The notes beneath the pieces are model-generated. The model was not told where the DNA came from and searched no databases. It saw only the letters and a list, made by a program, of their open reading frames with translations. Made by a program: the position numbers and the translations under genes. This document shows, piece by piece, positions 61,161 to 64,000 of a stretch of 64,000 nucleotides of DNA; position 1 is the stretch's first letter, and the number at the start of each line of letters is the position of its first letter. Source of the stretch: Parus major (Eukaryota > Chordata > Aves > Passeriformes > Paridae); contig NC_031768.1 of NCBI RefSeq assembly GCF_001522545.3, forward strand, positions 100,042,214-100,106,213, in the 5' to 3' direction.

Positions 61161-63286
61161 ACAAATACAAAGCATTTTTCCCTGTTAACATCCATCCAAA
61201 CACGAGATCAGGTGACAGTGATGCACAGGCAATACAGGCTCAGTTTCAACTTGCTTCTTTAGTTGGAGGGGCCACTTCTGGCTGAGACATAAAACATGAA
61301 GCAGATGTTATGATAGCATTTACTTTTATGGATATCCCAAAGATGAATCCATAATACATTCCCATGGCTGTATTTCTGTTGATGTTGAATTTACTTTCTT
61401 TCCATAGGTTCCCTGCTGCTTTGTTTTATTACAGAAAGTGCTTAGATATAGGAGTAAGAATTGCTTGGAGCAAATTTCACAAATCTGTATTTATAGTACA
61501 AAGAATTTGACTATTACATGGTGCTCTGCCAGTAAGGTTTTAAATCAATGAAATACCTTCTAAAATGAACACCAATGCCTTTCCATCTCAGTCTAGGAAG
61601 CAGAGCATAACCTAGATATTCCTCAGCTGGTGAAACATATAGAGACTGGTGACATACACCAAATAGGTATTTTTTTTCTTTCAGGATATGATTTTTCTTT
61701 CCTTCTTTTCTCTTTCTTTCTTTGATACTGTTAATTTCTCAAAATATTTATAGAGTGGTTTTGAATTATTTTTGTTCAGAGAATTGTAATGTAGATCTAG
61801 GAGTAGAATTGACTTGTGCACTACATGATTTTGACTCTGTAACATCCTTCCCTGTATGGTTGGAAGTCTGTATAGCTAAAATACCTGTTGGAATGTAATA
61901 GCTCATTTACTAAGAAACAATATAATGTTTTCAGGAATTTGCAAAAATGGATATTTCTTCATTTATGTTCTCAGTTAGGCTATAAAATCAAGCTCAGGGT
62001 CTTTGTTCCTAGCTTTGTTACGGATCTTTTAAGTGTTGGCTAAATTACATGTCTGATGAGAATCTGTTTTGATGTTAAACTAAATACTTTATTTGCATGA
62101 AGTAACCTTAACATTACATTGCTGAATACTGATGACCTGATGGCTGGTCATGATAAATGCTTCATCTGAAAAATGGGGTCTTGATTAAGAGATCTGAGAA
62201 AACTTTGTTTCTAGATTCTTAATCCCTAAATATTTTACCTGTATTTAAATGAATTCAAAATATAGAATAAAAGAATAATCTACTGAAGAACAGGGCTAAA
62301 TAATAAACCATCATAGTGCTACTATGGTAACACTGCCATTGATCAAATAGGTGATGGGGCAGAAAATGAGAAATTTATATCTATATCTAAATAGTTGATT
62401 GCCTTTGTTTCGATCACAGAAAAAAAATCTTTCATGAAACCAAAATTATTTTAACATTTTAAAATGCCACATTTATTGGCTGAAACAGTTTCACAAGAAT
62501 CACATTTCATACTATCTCAGTAGCTCTCTTCTGGGTGTTTTACATCAAAATTTCAGGACCAACTGAAGTGGCCTTGGGAAGCCTGACTGGAGTCTGGAAA
62601 TACCCAGATGCACTCAGTGTTGTTGCTCCAGAACTAAGCACTCAGTTAACACATTTTTTATTTCAGACTAGTGTGCAATCTTTCCACCCCTGCAAATGTT
62701 AGTTAATGTTTCTTTAGCGGCATTTGTGGATCAGCCGCCACCTCTAACCAAATTTCCTGTTTATTTACAACAATGTGATCTTGGTTTATGAAGAAGAGCA
62801 TCTGCTATTATATATTCTTGGAGTAAATATTTTGGCTGTTGAATGTTCTGAAATCACTCTCCCTAAAATTTTGAAATGGCAGAAGTAAGTCCTAAAGCTG
62901 AATCTTGCATCTGGCAGGAAAAAAACCAAAAACTTAAATATTGCATAAGAGGTAACATTTCTATCTGTGAAACGATGCACACCTGATGTGAAAGAAAAGA
63001 CACCCTGTACCATAGATTAATCTTCTTTAAAGAGATAAACACAGTTTTAAACCCTAAAGAGAAATTCTGTGTAAAGGGATAGTACTTTAGTATTTAGTTA
63101 GTATTAGTATTTAGATAGTATTTACTTGAATTCTAAATTTCAAAACTTTATTTTCCTCACCCTTCAGGAAGATTTACCATTAGTTGAAAAAGAGGAAAAA
63201 TCTTAATTATTCACCTTCAAAAAGTGTGTAAATTATAAAGAGATTTTAAAATAGGGTCTTGTCAATGCTTTAATGGGGATTCAAGG
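61161..63286. other. Gene-free intergenic stretch
   Basis: AT-rich DNA with a CT-rich tract at 61669-61725. No gene recognised. Confidence 0.55.
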
Positions 63287-63289
63287 TGT

Positions 63290-64000
63290 ATTCCAGTTCT
63301 CAAGGAGACATGAGCAGTTGCTGGTTGCTAGAAAGATATTTATTGTATAAAAGCATCAGTCTCAAAAGCAAAGAGTTCAGAGAATTAAAGTTTTTGCTAA
63401 AAGCTTTTGGCATAAAGTTCTGAATTCTGAGCAGCAGCAGCTCTCTGGTACAAAGTCCTGATGTTCTGGGCAGCAGCTTCTTGGCGTGGAGTTCTGTTGT
63501 CCCATGGTAGCAGAGGATGGTTGCATTAGTTTTTCTTCTTGATGATGATGGTAATCATGCTGCTGTTCTTCTTCAGGGGTGTGTGTGTGTCTGTGTGTTT
63601 CTATCCCAATACAGGCGATTAAATTTGTAAATCATCCAATCAGCTAAAAACACGATTCTAAAATGAAACTTTCTGCACCAATCTGAACTTAATTCTAACA
63701 TACAAGAGCAGTGTTCTCTTTACCTAAATCTTACATATAAGGTATTATCTGTTTATGTGAATAATCCTATCTGTTCTATCTAGAAATGTAAGCTATATTT
63801 TCATTATGTCTAGAGCTAAGTTGAATCTGTGAAGGATATTATCACTGAACTTTAAACTGGATAATAAGGCTTTTCACTAGCTAACACAGACTCTTAGGGC
63901 ACTTAAGCTATATTTTTACCTACTTAAAACTAAAACCTACACTTTTACTCTATATCTAGGGTTTAATGGATTTTAATTCTTTTCTCTCTCTGAGGAGCTC
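63290..64000 (-). mobile_element. Probable LTR, minus orientation, cut by the window edge
   Basis: Read on the minus strand, three ATTGG boxes (63682-63678, 63640-63636, 63610-63606) precede a weak TATA-like TGGGATAGAAA, a region of about 250 bases and AATAAA at 63344-63339. A U5-like segment ending AATACA near 63290 follows. The order matches the LTR at 14415. The far end, and so the TG start and target duplication, lies beyond or is unseen. A (TG)n patch sits at 63579-63598. Confidence 0.4.

Noticed and set aside
1..64000. Search for tRNA, rRNA, CRISPR arrays and operons
   Set aside because: No cloverleaf with matching A and B boxes, no rRNA-like block and no spaced direct-repeat array was seen. 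The genome type makes CRISPR and operons implausible.

Overview
The window is AT-rich, CpG-poor vertebrate DNA. Many 5'-truncated CR1 (chicken repeat 1) LINE copies and several solo retroviral LTRs point to a bird; the LTR types resemble those I associate with songbirds, but that narrower call is inference. Almost every open reading frame here is short and meaningless. Only one protein-coding gene can be supported.

Region 1 (1 to about 11.7 kb): the 3' end of NCAM2, neural cell adhesion molecule 2, on the plus strand. Two coding exons are visible: 545-664 and the terminal exon 5454-5565. They are joined by a 4.8 kb intron with canonical GT/AG ends and compatible phase. They encode the end of the cytoplasmic tail, which stops at two TAA codons in a row. 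A very long 3' UTR probably follows. A proximal poly(A) signal lies at 5982, and a block at 11.29-11.72 kb that keeps its CpGs and ends in an AGTAAA signal may be the distal 3' end.

Region 2 (about 11.7-40 kb): intergenic, gene-poor DNA. It holds three solo LTRs (14415-15075, 29543-29877, 34407-34825), two CR1 remnants at 31.7-33.0 kb (one with a GGAT array grown inside it), small tandem repeats, AT-rich tracts and two GC-rich islands of unknown origin.

Region 3 (40-47 kb): a nest of mobile elements. Two closely related CR1 3' ends lie in opposite orientation (40.33-40.79 kb plus, 44.95-45.47 kb minus). Between them are two unrelated solo LTRs pointing away from each other (41803-42452 minus, 42663-43196 plus). 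A third CR1 tail follows at 46.9 kb.

Region 4 (47-64 kb): more intergenic DNA with older CR1 fragments (51.6-52.5, 56.6-57.3, 57.9-58.0 and 60.9-61.1 kb), a strong 43-base hairpin at 61118-61160, and a probable minus-strand LTR running to the right edge.

I found no tRNA, rRNA, CRISPR array, operon or second protein gene. I see no evidence of a new biological system. The most interesting structures are the inverted CR1 pair enclosing divergent LTRs, the LTR whose poly(A) signal lies inside an inverted repeat, the hairpin at 61.1 kb and the possible distal NCAM2 3' UTR island. All coordinates of repeats without exact termini are approximate to about 10-20 bases.
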